Shown here piece by piece: positions 43,041 to 54,868 of a stretch of DNA of 64,000 nucleotides. The notes beneath the pieces were generated by a model. The model was not told where the DNA came from. It saw only the letters and a program-made list of their open reading frames with translations, and made no database searches. Made by a program: the position numbers and the translations under genes. This stretch comes from Ophiosphaerella korrae. Taxonomy: Eukaryota > Ascomycota > Dothideomycetes > Pleosporales > Phaeosphaeriaceae. Position 1 is the stretch's first letter; each line of letters starts with the position of its first letter. Location of the stretch: assembly GCA_028456385.1 (NCBI GenBank), contig JALNQF010000132.1, positions 1-64,000 on the forward strand. The letters are read 5' to 3'.

Positions 43041-45323
43041 TCAGCGGTCGTATCCTGCTCCTCGTTGCCATGGGCTCGAGTTGTTCGCCGCTCGCTGGTT
43101 TACGTCATTCCTGGGGTTGTGCGGTTGGTTGTATGAAGGTACGGGGGAAGCACGCTCGTAGTACGATTGCTGGTTCGACGCATTGTTCGAGCTGGCGACG
43201 CTGCGCGGTGGCCCAGGCTGATAATGTTCGCTGAAGCCGCCTTCCTTGGCAGCCAGGTTTCGGCGATGCTCCTCGGAAGAGATGTCATCGTCGTCATCGA
43301 TGCGAGATCGCGACTGCGAAGGGTGCGTTCCCTTGCCTTCGCCACGGGCGGTTGCGCCCAGCGCATCGAGCTCAGTAGTCAGTTGGGTCTGCGACTTGAT
43401 GAAGGATCCGCGATCGTCGCGCATTGGCTGGTAACGCGTATCGGGGTTCTTGGTAAAGAGGGCAAACCCAGAGGAGACAAGGAGCATGATAAGAAGAACA
43501 AGCGCGAACGCAGCGTTATAAACGAAGAAGACAACTCCCATGACACCGGTGACGACGGGCTACGTTGGTTAGTAAAGAACTTAAGTAATTGTTATGGATA
43601 GCTTACAGGCTGTTTGAAGACCTGGGTGAACATCAGCAAGAAGAATGCGCTGAGGAAGTTGACGGCGGCAATGGCAATGTTGAATCCGTTAGTCTTCTTG
43701 TCCATCCATGGGCGCAAGACGGAAACGCCGACTAGAAGAGCGAGCTCAATCAGAACAAGAGAGATAGCTTGGGCCTTTCCGCTGCCCTGAGCAAGACCAA
43801 CGAACATGGCCTTGACGAGAAGGTATCCGAGCCAGGGAATGATGAACCAGTATGCCGCAGCCTTGAACTGAACATACAAAAATCCCCACTTGTTGAGAGC
43901 AACTGGGTCCGAGTAGAGGATGTAAGCAGGGTTCTTGTGCATGGCAATGGAGCGTTGTGCAATGCGCACCACCTTGGACGAGGCCCAAGCAAGGATACCG
44001 ATCATGGTAAGCATGGTCAAAATGGCCAGGACAACGAGACCAGCTGAGTCGCGTTGAGTCAGCTCCCAGAAGCTGAGCATCATCATCTGAGGGAAGCCAA
44101 TGAGGACAACACGGAAGAGGATACCCTTGAGAACAGTTTGCCAGCCGTTGCGGAAGTCAACGAATTTGTCGGTCTTCATCTTGCCGGCCTTAACAAGACC
44201 TTCACAGATGTATTTGAAAGCGACCACACCAAGAACGGTTAAGAGGACGAAGATGAAGAAGAAGGTGTAGCCTGTGAAGAAGATGTTGGTTGTCTCAATA
44301 CGAGCCTTGAAACCCACACGCTCGATACCGTGCAAAACAAGTCGTTCGCCACCAGCCTGAGCCTCTGTCGCTGCGTGATTGCTGCGAGCAAAAAGACGCC
44401 CGACAGTACCGGTGGTGAGGGCCATTGCGCGTTTGGTCAAGCTTCGCTTTTGAACCTCAACAGAGATAAATGACAGCTGCGAGAGATGGGTCGTGGGAGT
44501 TCCACCAGTAGCGCGTTGATACCATGTTGCCATCTTCTGGAGAAACTCGACGCGGATTATGCCCATAGACCATTGGAAGTTCTGCGTCCAGGCAGCGACA
44601 ATGGGGGGAAGTGGGACAGCGCACATGCCAATGAAGGCCTGGGCCTGGAAATAACCGAAAAGCGACATGGCATTGGCAGCAACGTGGGCGGCGGTGTTGG
44701 AATGACCGAGTCCGGAAGTGATGGCCGATGCAACCAGACCAAAACTGGAGATGATGGCAGTGACCCACGCGACGGCCTTCTGGTCAACGGAATGTCCGTT
44801 GGAGAGTTCAGCTTCCACGCAAGCACGGAGATTGTTCGTTCCTTGGTCCTTGATCTTGATGCGCACGAGAAGATCCAAGTCGGGTATGGTGTAGGCGATT
44901 CCTGCGAAGGGTTAGAGTGGAGGCGACGGAGCGGAACAGGCGGTACATACCTGGAATTTGGGCCATGATCTGCTCGCTGAGATCTAAGTTGGACCTGATG
45001 GTGAGGGGGCCAGCGTTCATGGGGCACATGCCCTCTAGCTCCTTGTTGCCGCAAGGGTCCAGCTTCTGGGTCATGGCTGAGAAGCCATAGACGAGCAGCT
45101 CGAGCTCGGCCTCGATCTTGCCAGCAATGTTGGAGATTCCCTCAATCTTGAAGCCCAGACTGCGGTTGTTGGGCGTCAGAGCGACGTTGAAGAGGGTGGC
45201 CGAGAAGGCAGAGTCGGCCATGCAGGGATTGAGCGACTTGGACTCGATCAGGCGCTCAGCAGCAGAGGCGAAGGGCGTGGCAGCGGCCAGCCATAGCAAG
45301 GACTTCGAAAGCGACAGACGCAT
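43041..45323 (-). CDS. TRP-like/flavin-carrier (FLC family) membrane protein
   Basis: Predicted integral membrane protein of the fungal TRP-like channel/FLC family, thought to act in the ER/Golgi or plasma membrane in calcium and cell-wall homeostasis or FAD transport. Exons 44951-45323, 43607-44901 and 43041-43559 with 49- and 47-bp introns give 728 residues, the usual size. It has a signal peptide MRLSLSKSLLWLAAATPFASA; a lumenal ML-like domain with spaced cysteines (NPCMADS, LDPCGNKELEGMCP, RACVEAEL); and about nine hydrophobic helices (AVAWVTAIISSFGLVASAI, FFTGYTFFFIFVLLTVLGVV, IPWLGYLLVKAMFVGLA, AINFLSAFFLLMFTQ-like end). The cytosolic tail is polar with RYQPMRDDRGSF and an Asp/Arg-rich patch, ending NSSPWQRGAGYDR. 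Exon junctions read QIP/GIAYTIPDLD and FKQP/PVVTGVMGVV. Intact. Confidence 0.92.
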
Positions 45324-46890
45324 GATGGGTGGAGGAGGAGGTCGTTATTAGGCGCGATAGGTCGCAGGGCGCGAAAAGGCGACAGCCAAACCAGCGGCGA
45401 CAGTAAGATACTCCCAGCAAGCAGATTAAAGGCGAGGAGGATTGAACGGGGTGCAGGCGAAAGGGAAGCCGGGGTAGAGGCGGCAGCGTGGTGTTGTGGT
45501 GAACGAGTGTCAGTGTGATGATGTCGAAGACAGGGCGCAGGCTCCGCAGGTGGGAAACTGGGCAGCTGCGAGGTTGGCGTTGGCGGGCAGTCGGCCGGGG
45601 AGGCTAAAAGAAGGGGTTGAGTGGGTAACGAGCAGCAAGGTCAATAGAAACGAGCGTCAGGTGCGATCAGCGAGACGGGTCCCGCTCAACGCAACCTAGG
45701 GAATTACTATGGCGTCACAGAATGGCAGCGAAGTGTTACGAGTGCCTGAGGGAGCGAGTGAAGAGGCTGATGGAAGAGGAGTGCCAGTGGGCACGAGAGG
45801 ACGTCTATGCACTCGTTGGCGCTGCTTAGGGGTGCGAGACGGCCAGAGTCGCAAAAGTGGGCCTGTCGAATACGCGCGGCTCATGCTCGTCGCTGTTGGC
45901 CTCAGCCCCCGGCCTTGGAGGGCGCCCGCCCGCGAGGAGGGTGCATGGCGATGCAACTAACACAACCAATACAGCTGCATGCGGCCGCGCCAACCTCTGT
46001 TCTCTTTCACACGGCTGTCTTTGCGGATGCAGCCATAGCTATCGATAATAAGAGCCGCCGCCATTGTCGAAGAGGGCGGGTGTCACGCATCCGTCGTTGC
46101 ATGGGGGGCAGGAGCGAGTGGCAGGGCGGCAGGACCAGCAAGATGCTCCGCCACAATCCACCAGCCAAGCTCCCCTGTTCACACGCAGGCACAATTTCGC
46201 CCAACTCGCCCACCAGCCAATCGCCGCCCCTCCATATCCCAAAAGGGAGTCTGGCCTGCGCTGACTGATCCTAAACTCGCACTGACTGGCCCATCGCCCG
46301 CGAATTCAACACAATCATCTGCTGCATTCGAAGTAGTATGATGCAACCCAGCCGGACTCCAGCCTGCCCTGTGAACACCAAAGACCGTCTATCTAGTCTG
46401 TCGCACCTGTCACTCTCTCACTGGGCCATCATCCAGGCCCGTTTGAGGCCCATTTTGAGAGACTTGGGCAGTTTGGGCAGTTTGGGCAGTTTGGCCTCGT
46501 CCAGGCTTGCTGCGGCGCTTGAGGTTTGGCGTCTGGTTCATGCCCCATCCGTGCGCTCAGGGTCTCCCAAGTTGTGATTCAACGGCCAATCTACCGCCGA
46601 AGATCCGCAATAGGAGATTGTAGCATGCCAGCAACGTAAACTTAGCTCCGCCACTGCCATCAAAGAAGCGTCGCACATCCACGCGGCTTACGGGCCACGG
46701 CACTTGCAGTCTTTCTTGCCCCACTGCCGTTTGCGCCATGCAACGATACCACCATGCTATTCGCAAACATCTAGAACACTTTATTGCTACCTGCAGCCTG
46801 CAGCTATATGACCCACAACATCTGTTTATTCGTCAAGTCTCTTGTTTATTTCAAGTCTGTTTATCGCGCAGTGTTGATGACGCATTCCTC
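45324..46890. other. Intergenic; FLC-like promoter, short GGCAGTTTG repeat
   Basis: No gene seen. G+C-rich upstream part (45330-46300). A 9-bp word TGGGCAGTT is repeated three times at about 46464-46492. Confidence 0.4.
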
Positions 46891-47184
46891 TCAAATCTTC
46901 GCCTTGCAATCGCATGTGCCCAAGCACACGCCTGAACTATCACATCTATACTGCACTCTTATCAGTCCCAGTCTCTCACTTCACATGTTCAACATACTCT
47001 GCTCTTCGAACAATCCCACGCCTTTGCGCTGCCACCACGCTGGTCGAGACAATATCTGATGAGTCTTGCTACATCGCTTTGTCGCTTGTCAACCATGACA
47101 GTACTACCTAGAGAAACCGGCTACAGGTGAAGCGCACACGGTGAGGGTCATGGCGAGGAAGGCTGAGATGGTAGTGATTTGCAT
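46891..47184 (-). CDS. Small secreted cysteine-rich peptide (three short exons)
   Basis: Assembled by eye; the three exons are too short to stand out as an ORF. Exon 1 (47108-47184) starts MQITTISAFLAMTLTVCASP, a clear signal peptide with likely cleavage after about residue 18 (or after AGFSR). Intron 1 (47056-47107, 52 bp) is GTAGTA to ATCAG. Exon 2 (46998-47055) carries YCLDQRGG and AWDCSKSR. Intron 2 (46951-46997, 47 bp) is GTATGT, branch-like GACTGAT, then TGCAG. Exon 3 (46891-46950) carries YRCDSSGVCLGTCDCKAKI and a TGA. Exons of 77+58+60 nt give exactly 65 codons, so 64 residues with six cysteines after the signal, spaced C-x12-C-x5-C-x5-C-x3-C-x-C. A TATA-like ACATATAAGT lies about 80 bp upstream. 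Role unknown; such peptides include effectors and antimicrobial or defensin-like proteins. No family recognised. Confidence 0.7.
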
Positions 47185-47260
47185 GGTGAGATGATACCGG
47201 CAGGCATAAAACGAGCAGAACAGCGAGATCGATACCCCATTGTCCGCTCCCAGCCTCCTT

Positions 47261-47270
47261 ACTTATATGT
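47261..47270 (-). promoter_or_regulatory. TATA-like box of the cysteine-rich peptide gene
   Basis: ACATATAAGT on the minus strand, about 77-86 bp before the ATG at 47184. Spacing fits a short leader. Confidence 0.4.
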
Positions 47271-48630
47271 CAAAACTACACCTGCTCTCTCCAGGTCATA
47301 CCCATAGTGATCCGAATCCGACGACACCGAAAGACCTTCATCTTCACGTACATCGCATTGCGAGATCTCGGAAGAGTAAATATGACGCATCTCGATCCAA
47401 ATGTAGGAACTCCCAAGTCCTAGGACAAGCATAAAATCCCAGAAAGCAAGATACAACGCAAACGCTCAAGCAGCCGTCAGTCAGATACTATTTCAGCACT
47501 TCAGTATATGGCCCAGTCACACGGTAGGCATCTCCAAGAAGTTAACATGACCTGCGACTCAACCATGTAAGCGACTAGCGTGAAGGCCAACCTTCCCTAT
47601 CAAGCAAGTATCCACCACACCGTCGATTGCAGTTGCCCTTCGCGCACACCGCTGCAGCGCACATCGCGTTGCGGTGGGCCCGACCCCTTACCCTTTCGGT
47701 AGTAACGGGACGCCACACGCTAATTAGACGAGGCTGCTGGAAACTATTTTCGATTCGGCCCCCAGATTGCAGGATCGTCGTTGGCGCCATCCGTGGCGCT
47801 GGATTGGCCTTCTATGAACATAGTTCGTGTTTTGGTTTGTAGATGGGCGAGTGCGATGGGCCGAAGCGAGGGATGCTTCTTACTTCATCTCGACCGAACT
47901 CTGCTACCCAGAAGTCAGGACAGTGAAAACAACGAGAAGAGTTGGATGGACAGGTCATCACAAGAACTCGGCTTAGTTCCTTCTTTCTAAGACTGAAAAT
48001 ACTTTCACGATCCTTGCTACTGTGGTCTATCCTAAGACCTGGGCTGGATCTTGACAATCGATGATGATCATAAAAGAACATCTAATGTCATCGTCAACGC
48101 CATGGTCTCAATTCTCCATCAACAAGGCTCACCTTGTAGCATAGAGGAAATCTAGGTCCTTGGCTTTCAAGAAGTCCTGCTCTGCTGTACAGCCAAGCAT
48201 GAGTACGAGCGCCATCGCGGAGGGCGAACCTTAAGAAGGGATTTACTATAGTGTGTAGTTTTCGCCCCCACCTAACCTCAACAGCCTATTCGGCGACGGT
48301 CAATTAACGGTCCAGTATCAGCCATTCTTAGAAAATCATCCAAAGCACGCGAAGGATATGCGCCCCAGGTTTGAGATCCTTGGTCACGACAGCACCCGTC
48401 AGGAACACAATCTATTTCCAGCACTCTCATTCGTACCTGTTAGATTACTACGGGCTCGCATTGGTTTCGTTTTCGCTAAACCCTCACATCTACTTTAAAC
48501 CGATGATTTCAGGTGTGTGTAACATACGTAAATGTATCTCGCCGATGCACGAATATATAATATCTACAGAAACCGCAGGAGGAATGCTTCCATCAGCTTC
48601 AACCGCCTCAAAACAGCATACTAGAACACC
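47271..48630. other. Intergenic between divergent secreted-protein genes
   Basis: About 1.4 kb between two divergent genes, each for a signal-peptide protein. No other gene supported. Confidence 0.4.
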
Positions 48631-49520
48631 ATGCTGTTCAGCCTAACCTCCCTCTTACTTCCGCTCCTCGCCCTCCATGGCGTAAATGCCGCCCTTGACG
48701 AGCCATGCTACGGCTCCGATGGCGTCGCAGGTCCATTTCCATTCCCTTCCCTTCCAAACACTCCCTAACCCACCCCAGGTGTCTGCGTAAAAACATCCAC
48801 CTGCACCTCCTCCGGCGGAACCACCATCAACAACGCCTGCCCCTCTGACCCCTCCGACATAAAGTGCTGCAGCAAGCCCAAATGCGGCTCCTCCCCCGGC
48901 AACTGTCGCTGGTCCAGCGACTGTCCAGGCGAGTCGCTCTCCAACCAATGCCCTGGCCCAGGCTCCTTCAAATGCTGCCAAAAGACAGGCACAGGCTGGG
49001 GCGGCTACCCCGCCCCCGGCTTCCCTTCCACCAGCTCCGGCTGCAAGCAAGTCGCCATCGACGGCGCAAAATGGGTCGTCGCCAAGTTCCCTGGTCGTGT
49101 TAAGAGTATCGGGTGCTTTAGGAAGAATTGCGACTGTGCGAAGAGCGACCATTGCTGCGGCCGCGCTATCGACTTCATGTGCTCTGACGCAGGCGGCGTA
49201 TGTATCCTCCCGTCCCCCCCCCCCCCCCAATTCATACTCCATTCCTGACGTGTGTTTTAGTCGGCCACCTTGTCTGGCCGCGAGATTGCCGAGTGGATCA
49301 TGCACAATCGGTCAGGCCATAACGTCAAGTACATCATCTGGGGCCAGCGCATCTGGCAGAGTGGCGACACAATCGAGGCGTGGACCGGGTGGAAGCCCAT
49401 GGAGGATCGCAAGAGTATCACGGCGAACCACTGGTAAGTACTTTCCATTTCTTTACTACCCGCCGAATAGCATGCTGATTTGTCTGAAGGGATCATGTCC
49501 ATGTTAGTTTCAATTCTTGA
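48631..49520 (+). CDS. Secreted M15-like peptidase with cysteine-rich N-terminal domain
   Basis: Predicted extracellular protein of 240 residues. Exons 48631-48730, 48779-49197, 49261-49433 and 49490-49520; introns of 48, 63 and 56 bp. Signal peptide MLFSLTSLLLPLLALHGVNA. Residues about 22-105 have about twelve cysteines with CC pairs (GVCVKTSTCTSSGG, DIKCCSKPKC, CRWSSDCPG, FKCCQKTG), like small fungal cell-wall or lysozyme-linked modules. The C-terminal domain has SDHCCGRAIDFM (about 155-166), matching the M15 D-Ala-D-Ala peptidase signature S-x-H-x2-G-x-A-x-D, then VKYIIWGQRIWQ and the last exon DHVHVSF, matching the HVH zinc site. The two sites supply His, Asp and His ligands, so a metallopeptidase or related bacterial-wall-cleaving activity is plausible (inference). 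Intron 2 carries a 15-C run (49214-49228). Confidence 0.82.
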
Positions 49521-50080
49521 ACACAGCCTCATTACTAAGAAATGGATACCGCTAAACAGGGGCGGCTCGCCTTAGCGGGGAAGATTAATCAAGAGTCTTG
49601 GTATCTTTTGCTAGTTACATAGTTAAATCATGTTTACCAACAACAAGTCTCCCGTTTCCGGTTGAAACCGTGGTTCCTGCCGTTGTGCAGATCGTGATTT
49701 ATAGTGCTGACGTTGGGGGGGGGGAAGGCTGTGTAGGTTCCTGGCGATCGTCATTTGGGTCGAACTATCGATCTTCGATGTTGGCTGCTCTGGCTAACGG
49801 CGCCCAGGGAAAGTGGGAGAAACGGGGGGCGCGTCAGCAAGGCCGTCAGTTTCTTGTAAATCTTGCTTGTGGGCGGGAAGATCTGGAGATGGTATGCATT
49901 TTCCATTGACAGGGGACAGCCACCTTCTTTTATCACGATGTTTGATAGATGCCACAGAAACAAGTCGTTGTGCGCGCGCGGCTCTTGAACACAATGGGAT
50001 TACATTCAAAGGGGCAAGGGCGATTTTTTCTCGATAACTACATGGTATTGCGTTTATTATCTGGAGTTTGCAATCCGAAA
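49521..50080. other. Intergenic, convergent ends
   Basis: 3' ends of the M15-like gene and the Zn2Cys6 factor face each other here. No gene seen. Confidence 0.4.
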
Positions 50081-52349
50081 CTAGAAATCAGCCTGTGTGC
50101 CCGTGTTCAGCAACGTAAACATGTTGACGTCGTCCATGACCATGTCCCACGGCCAATCGTCGGCAAATGGTTGTTGGATGGGGAAGTCGAAGTCGAGAGG
50201 TCTCGCTCCCTCGATCGATTGCGGAGGTTCAATCATCTTTTTGACGCTGGAGAGGAGACCAGTTTGTAGCGTTGCGACTTTAGCGAGGAAAGGCTTTCGT
50301 CCAGTATTATTTCCCGTGCTATTATTTCGTGGGGCAGCTATTCTCAGCCTTTCGACGAAGGATTCGAATATTGAGGCTAGCGCTGTCTCTTCGACTGTTG
50401 TATCTCGCTCTCGTCGAGTTGTTTGCGCTAGGGATGAAGTCATGTTGCACACCTCTTTGGTCGCGCTTCCGCCTTTCTCTCGAGGCACGTATTCGCCAAC
50501 TGCATGTGGCAAGCGATCTATACTCGGGGTAGCCATGTTATCTGTCTGCTGAAGAATGACATTTTTTACCGCCAGCAATGTCGAGTAGAACCAACCAGAC
50601 CATACAGGGAAGGCGAGATGGTGAAGGGAAGATGGTGGAACTCGCACAAGGGTATGTGAAAACTTTTGGGAAGCTATCATTGAGTTTTGGAGCATGCGTA
50701 GTCTGGCAGAGGTCATGGCTGTGCCTGTAGTGGTCGAAGAAGATTGCCAGAGCAGAGTATGGAATGCACATTCGTAGATCATCACATCAATCATTTCGCC
50801 AGCGAGTCTTACGGTAGCTTTGCTTAACTGTCAGCTCTGATGGATAAAAGATATTGGTATAAGCCTACTATTTTGATTCAGAGATTCTGACAAAGCATCC
50901 CGCAGTCGCCGCCGCTCTGCGCTGAAATTCTTAGTCGATAACTCCAAGATTACCTCGCCATTGATCTCAGAATCTTCAATCTCATCGTATGAGAAGTAAT
51001 CGTTAATGCGGCACATCAATTCGCCGTGGTGTATGAGTGGAGCTATCAATAAATCTGAAGGGTATTCTGGCTGTTGGGAGAACGCTTCGCAAACGCGGGC
51101 TAGGGCTCGTGTATACTGCACTGTTGTACGTTTTCGCCATGCTTGTGCAAATCTAAAGATAGTCAGGGGCAGCGCTCACATGGTGAATGAGAAAACGGAA
51201 TATTTACGCTGCTGCAAGGTAATATGTGCCGAGTAGTACACGATCTTGTGCATTCGATATCAATCGTGCCGACGAACATGGTTCCCGATCCTTGGGCTTT
51301 TTTGCTATCGTAAAATCTTGGGCAGCGGCGACACATAGTTGGACCATGAGCGATAAATGCTGTTTCTTTGGCTGATAAAAGAAATGATAGTAAGCAGTGT
51401 GAATAAGAAGTCCTTGTAGAACCTCAAGCCCCTTGAGTGAACACCTAGCAATGTGTGTCGCGATTTGATTATGGAACTCATCCGCGACCTTGTCTTGAAT
51501 TGATGGCGTTCTGTATGTCATAACAGTCATAATCGAAAGGAATAGGAAAGGTTGTTTCTGGCGAAGCGTGTCGAGGTCGATAGAAGCACTGAGAATGACA
51601 AAGGGAAAGCAATGTGGAAATTCTCTCCGAAACTCGTCTAGCAGTACCACAATTTCCTCCTCTAGTATAAGATTTTCTAGGAACAAATCGGAGGGAAGGA
51701 AGGGACTTAGAGGTAGGTTAGGTGGATCTTCCGGTGAGGCAGAAGACCGAAATTTTTCGGTTAATCGTGTTTGATCGAGGCTCTCAGGGGCGTTGATAAG
51801 TTTTATTTTGTCGTTGATGGTCATCGCGCGAGGTGGATCGGCATCACCAGTTAAAATGCCAACTAAAGTTTCAACTCGGTCTTCCAGTTGCTTCATACGC
51901 CTAAACACGTTAGCAGAGACAAGAAAAGGGCTTTTTTTTATGACAACTGGGGAATGCAACACACAATCATTAGTGAACGTGTCACAAGTCCTCTTCCCAA
52001 GCAATTATAGCACGCAGGACTCAATAATCAACCCTGAGTTGTGAGTGGATTGTGCAAAGAAATTCACACGTACAGCCAACGGAATTAGTAAAAAAGAAAA
52101 GCTCAACTATGCTTTGGTCACACCATAGCACATATAATAAACATTGTGATTGTGGACAATATAATGGAAACTGACTTACGAGCGTGTTCTTGGACCCTGT
52201 TTTCTCCTCGATTCTCCATATACACATTCCTTGTCCAGTCTCTCGCATCGTTGACAAAGGTCTTCCCTGTATTCGAAAGGGGAGCACTTCGCTTTCGCGC
52301 TAGTGCAGCTATTGCATGCCTTTCGTTTCCTGACATCCTGAAATGCCAT
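50081..52349 (-). CDS. Zn2Cys6 fungal transcription factor
   Basis: Nuclear Zn2Cys6 regulator of about 627 residues. Exons 52180-52349, 51208-51900, 50869-51152 and 50081-50817; introns of 279, 55 and 51 bp; total coding length divides by three. The zinc cluster ACNSCTSAKAKC...DLCQRCERLDKECVY (about residues 10-36) has the C-x2-C-x6-C...C-x2-C-x6-C pattern, followed by a basic linker RRKQGPRTRS. Exon 2 opens RMKQLEDRVETLVG, a short coiled coil for dimerisation. The middle region FRREFPHCFPFVILSASID, KQPFLFLSIMTVMTYR and LLIHTAYYHFFYQPKKQHLSLMVQL matches the start of many fungal activator domains. Joins read YYLAA/AFAQAWRKRTT and LNQN/TTVRLAGEMIDVMIY. The C-terminus is acidic-aromatic (DDWPWDMVMDDVNMF), activation-domain-like. 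ATG 52349 is chosen; 52406 is an in-frame alternative. It diverges from the dehydrogenase relic at 53553, a plausible former target. Confidence 0.88.
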
Positions 52350-52406
52350 TATACAAGTCCCAAGAATTCGAGCACAACCGGTGGCGGCGAAGGGGATATT
52401 ATGCAC

Positions 52407-53552
52407 GACAAAGGATCAAAGTTGCAAATAGAACTGTGTATATTGTACCTAGCTAGGCACGTGCTGTCCAACAGATCTCACGAAGTTCCATCGGGGACGG
52501 GTTGTAATTTGCGCCGAGACCCGATCATGCACGAAAATTGTCAAACCTCCATGTTTCCTGTCACAATCTCATCCTATTTTCATTTTTTTTAATTGGTGAG
52601 ATTGATCTGTAGTTAGTTAAATACGCAATGGGTAGAATTAATGCTCAATATTTTGTAGACCTACCGAAATGTCACAAACCTTGGATTTTGCATTTCGAAA
52701 TTCAAGAGCTGATAAGATTGAACAGCTCTGAGAAGAATTTACCATCGAACCATGTCTCCGCTAGCTGCTCACGGCCCTTGAATAAAGTAATTTGCAGTTG
52801 GCCTACGAGTAGTGCCGTTGAAACACCAAACATGAAAGGGCATGTCGATCCCTTTTCCAAGCTCCTAATTGATCATGGGATATCGTCTTTCACGGAATTA
52901 ATATGGCAAAAGAGTCTTATTAGCCATGCCAGCCTTGTGCGTCTAACAAAAAGTTCTGAATAATAGTAACCAGAAGTTCAGCGAGTATTATCGCGGACGT
53001 CTGATTGGTCATTGCCCTTCCTAACTCTCCAATGTATTTCCTGAATAGGTTATGTCGCTGCCAAATATTCTGCTTCCGGTTATCGACTAGCGTCTTATCA
53101 ATCAAGCGCGCTGCTTAGCAATGCATTGTTTAGCATAGATAGTACGACCCTATGGCTTGTCTAAAACCAGGGAGGTCCGTTGGTCCTGCAAGCCTTCCCT
53201 CGACTATGGAGCCCAGCTTCAGCTGGTTCCTTTTAGTGGCGCCGGACATATTGCGTGCGTAAAAACGGCGATACTGACTGGCTAAAATCGGAGAATCCAA
53301 GCACGATTCACGGACGACATCAAGGCCTTGAAATTTCAGATTAGGGAGAGATGCAGCCACTTGTCAAGGTTTATGAGGGAAAAAAAAACTCCAAAAAGAA
53401 TATTTAAATCATGGCTTTGCACCTGTCTTTCCATCGATTCAAGTCTAACTTTCCATTCTTATTTTATACACCAAATAAGCAATAAGTTGACTTCCCCGTG
53501 AAGAAAAAAAGTTGGGTCAAATCCAATTTTGCTCGCTTAGGACCACATCGCA
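52407..53552. promoter_or_regulatory. Divergent promoter region, TF / alcohol dehydrogenase
   Basis: About 1.1 kb between divergent start codons. No supported gene. Possible CGG-type Zn2Cys6 sites were not resolved by eye. Confidence 0.35.
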
Positions 53553-54543
53553 ATGCCTAGCTTCACAGTTTACAAAGGTTCCAAGGAAGGCAAGATTGTA
53601 AAGAGCACAACTGTGAAGCCAGACATCGAGAATGACCAAGTACTTGTGAAGATAACCGCCGCCGGTCTGTGTGGCACAGACGAGCATTACAAGCACAAAG
53701 ACATGGTCCTCGGCCACGAGGGCATCGGTGTCGTAGAGCAGGTTGGACCCAACGTCAAGGCCATGATGAAAGGGGATCGTGTAGGGTGGGGCTACGGAGT
53801 CAACACCTGTGAATCCTGTGAATACTGTCTTACTGGACGAGAGACATATTGCGCCGACCGCGAGATGTATGGCGAAGCAAACTTCGACCAGGGAAGCTTT
53901 GCAAGCCATGCTATCTGGAGAGAGTCTTTCTTGTACAAGATTCCAGACTCCTTGACCGACGAAGATGCTGCACCACTGATGTGTGGCGGTGCTACAGTAT
54001 TTAATGCACTGCACACATGGCGTCAAGCCCACCGACCGCGTTGGAGTCATGGGAGTAGGGGGGCTGGGACACCTGGCAATTCAGTTTGCGAGCAAAATGG
54101 GCTGCGATGTTGTTGTCTTCTCTGGAAGCGATAGCAAGAAAGAAGAAGCGATGGGTCTAGGAGCCAAACAATTTGTGGCGATGAAGGGCAAGTCTGAGCT
54201 AGACATCGGCCGTAAAATTGACGCTTTGCTTGTCACTACAAGTATGAACCCGGACTGGAAGCTGATGCTTCCCATCATGGCACCCACATCTATCATCTTT
54301 CCAATTACTATCTCCAGCGGCGACTTCACCATTCCTCATCTTCCCATAAATCTGGCTGGAATCACCATTCAAGGATTTGCTGTGGCACCTCGTGCAGTTC
54401 ATCGCCATATGATTGCATTCGCAGCACGGCATGGTGTCAAACCTATCTTAATGGAGTTCCCTTTGAACGAGTCAGGTATTGAGGATGCTATGGCGACCTT
54501 GCGAAATGGCAAGATGAGGTACAGAGGAGTTTTGAAGCCGTAA
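53553..54543 (+). pseudogene. Zinc-dependent alcohol dehydrogenase (MDR), single frameshift
   Basis: Zinc alcohol dehydrogenase of the short NADP-type (cinnamyl-alcohol/YahK-like) group, cytosolic. From ATG 53553: MPSFTVYKGSKEGKIVKSTT, catalytic-zinc Cys in GLCGTDEHY, GHEGIGVVEQVG (second zinc ligand region), structural zinc CESCEYCLTGRETYC, and DEDAAPLMCGGATVFNALHT. At about 54020 the frame is lost by two missing bases; the next frame resumes at once with GVKPTDRVGVMGVGGLGHLA, the Rossmann dinucleotide motif, and continues to KMRYRGVLKP at 54543. Both halves together make a full-length protein of about 330 residues with no other lesion. The break is therefore recent, or a sequencing/assembly error. 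No intron fits the junction. Confidence 0.82.
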
Positions 54544-54868
54544 GCTATTCTTTATGGCGACGGGATTATGGCACTGATACGGGTGTGGCAATTTTCATGC
54601 AAGAATCGTTAGTCACGCAATCGTTCACTGGGTAAATTGTCTGCAACAAGTAAGGAACCTAGCTTGCTCCACCTTAGGATGGCCAAATTGTCAAATGACC
54701 TTGTTTTGGTATAGCTACGTACTAAATAACATCTTGAATAGAGCTCTGTCTCGCTGAGATAACTCTATGCTGGGCGCCAGCATAGACATGGTCTTTATTC
54801 CGATATTTGCTAAATAATGCCGCGAAGTGAATTACCGACTCAGCGTAGTCAACCTCAGTCGAACTACA
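54544..54868. other. Intergenic, convergent
   Basis: Short spacer between the dehydrogenase and the convergent hypothetical gene. Nothing else seen. Confidence 0.4.

Noticed and set aside
47259..47456. Minus-strand frame with a hydrophobic start (MYLAFWDFMLVLGLGSSYIW)
   Set aside because: It overlaps the promoter of the cysteine-rich peptide gene, has no further motif and no homology seen; probably chance.
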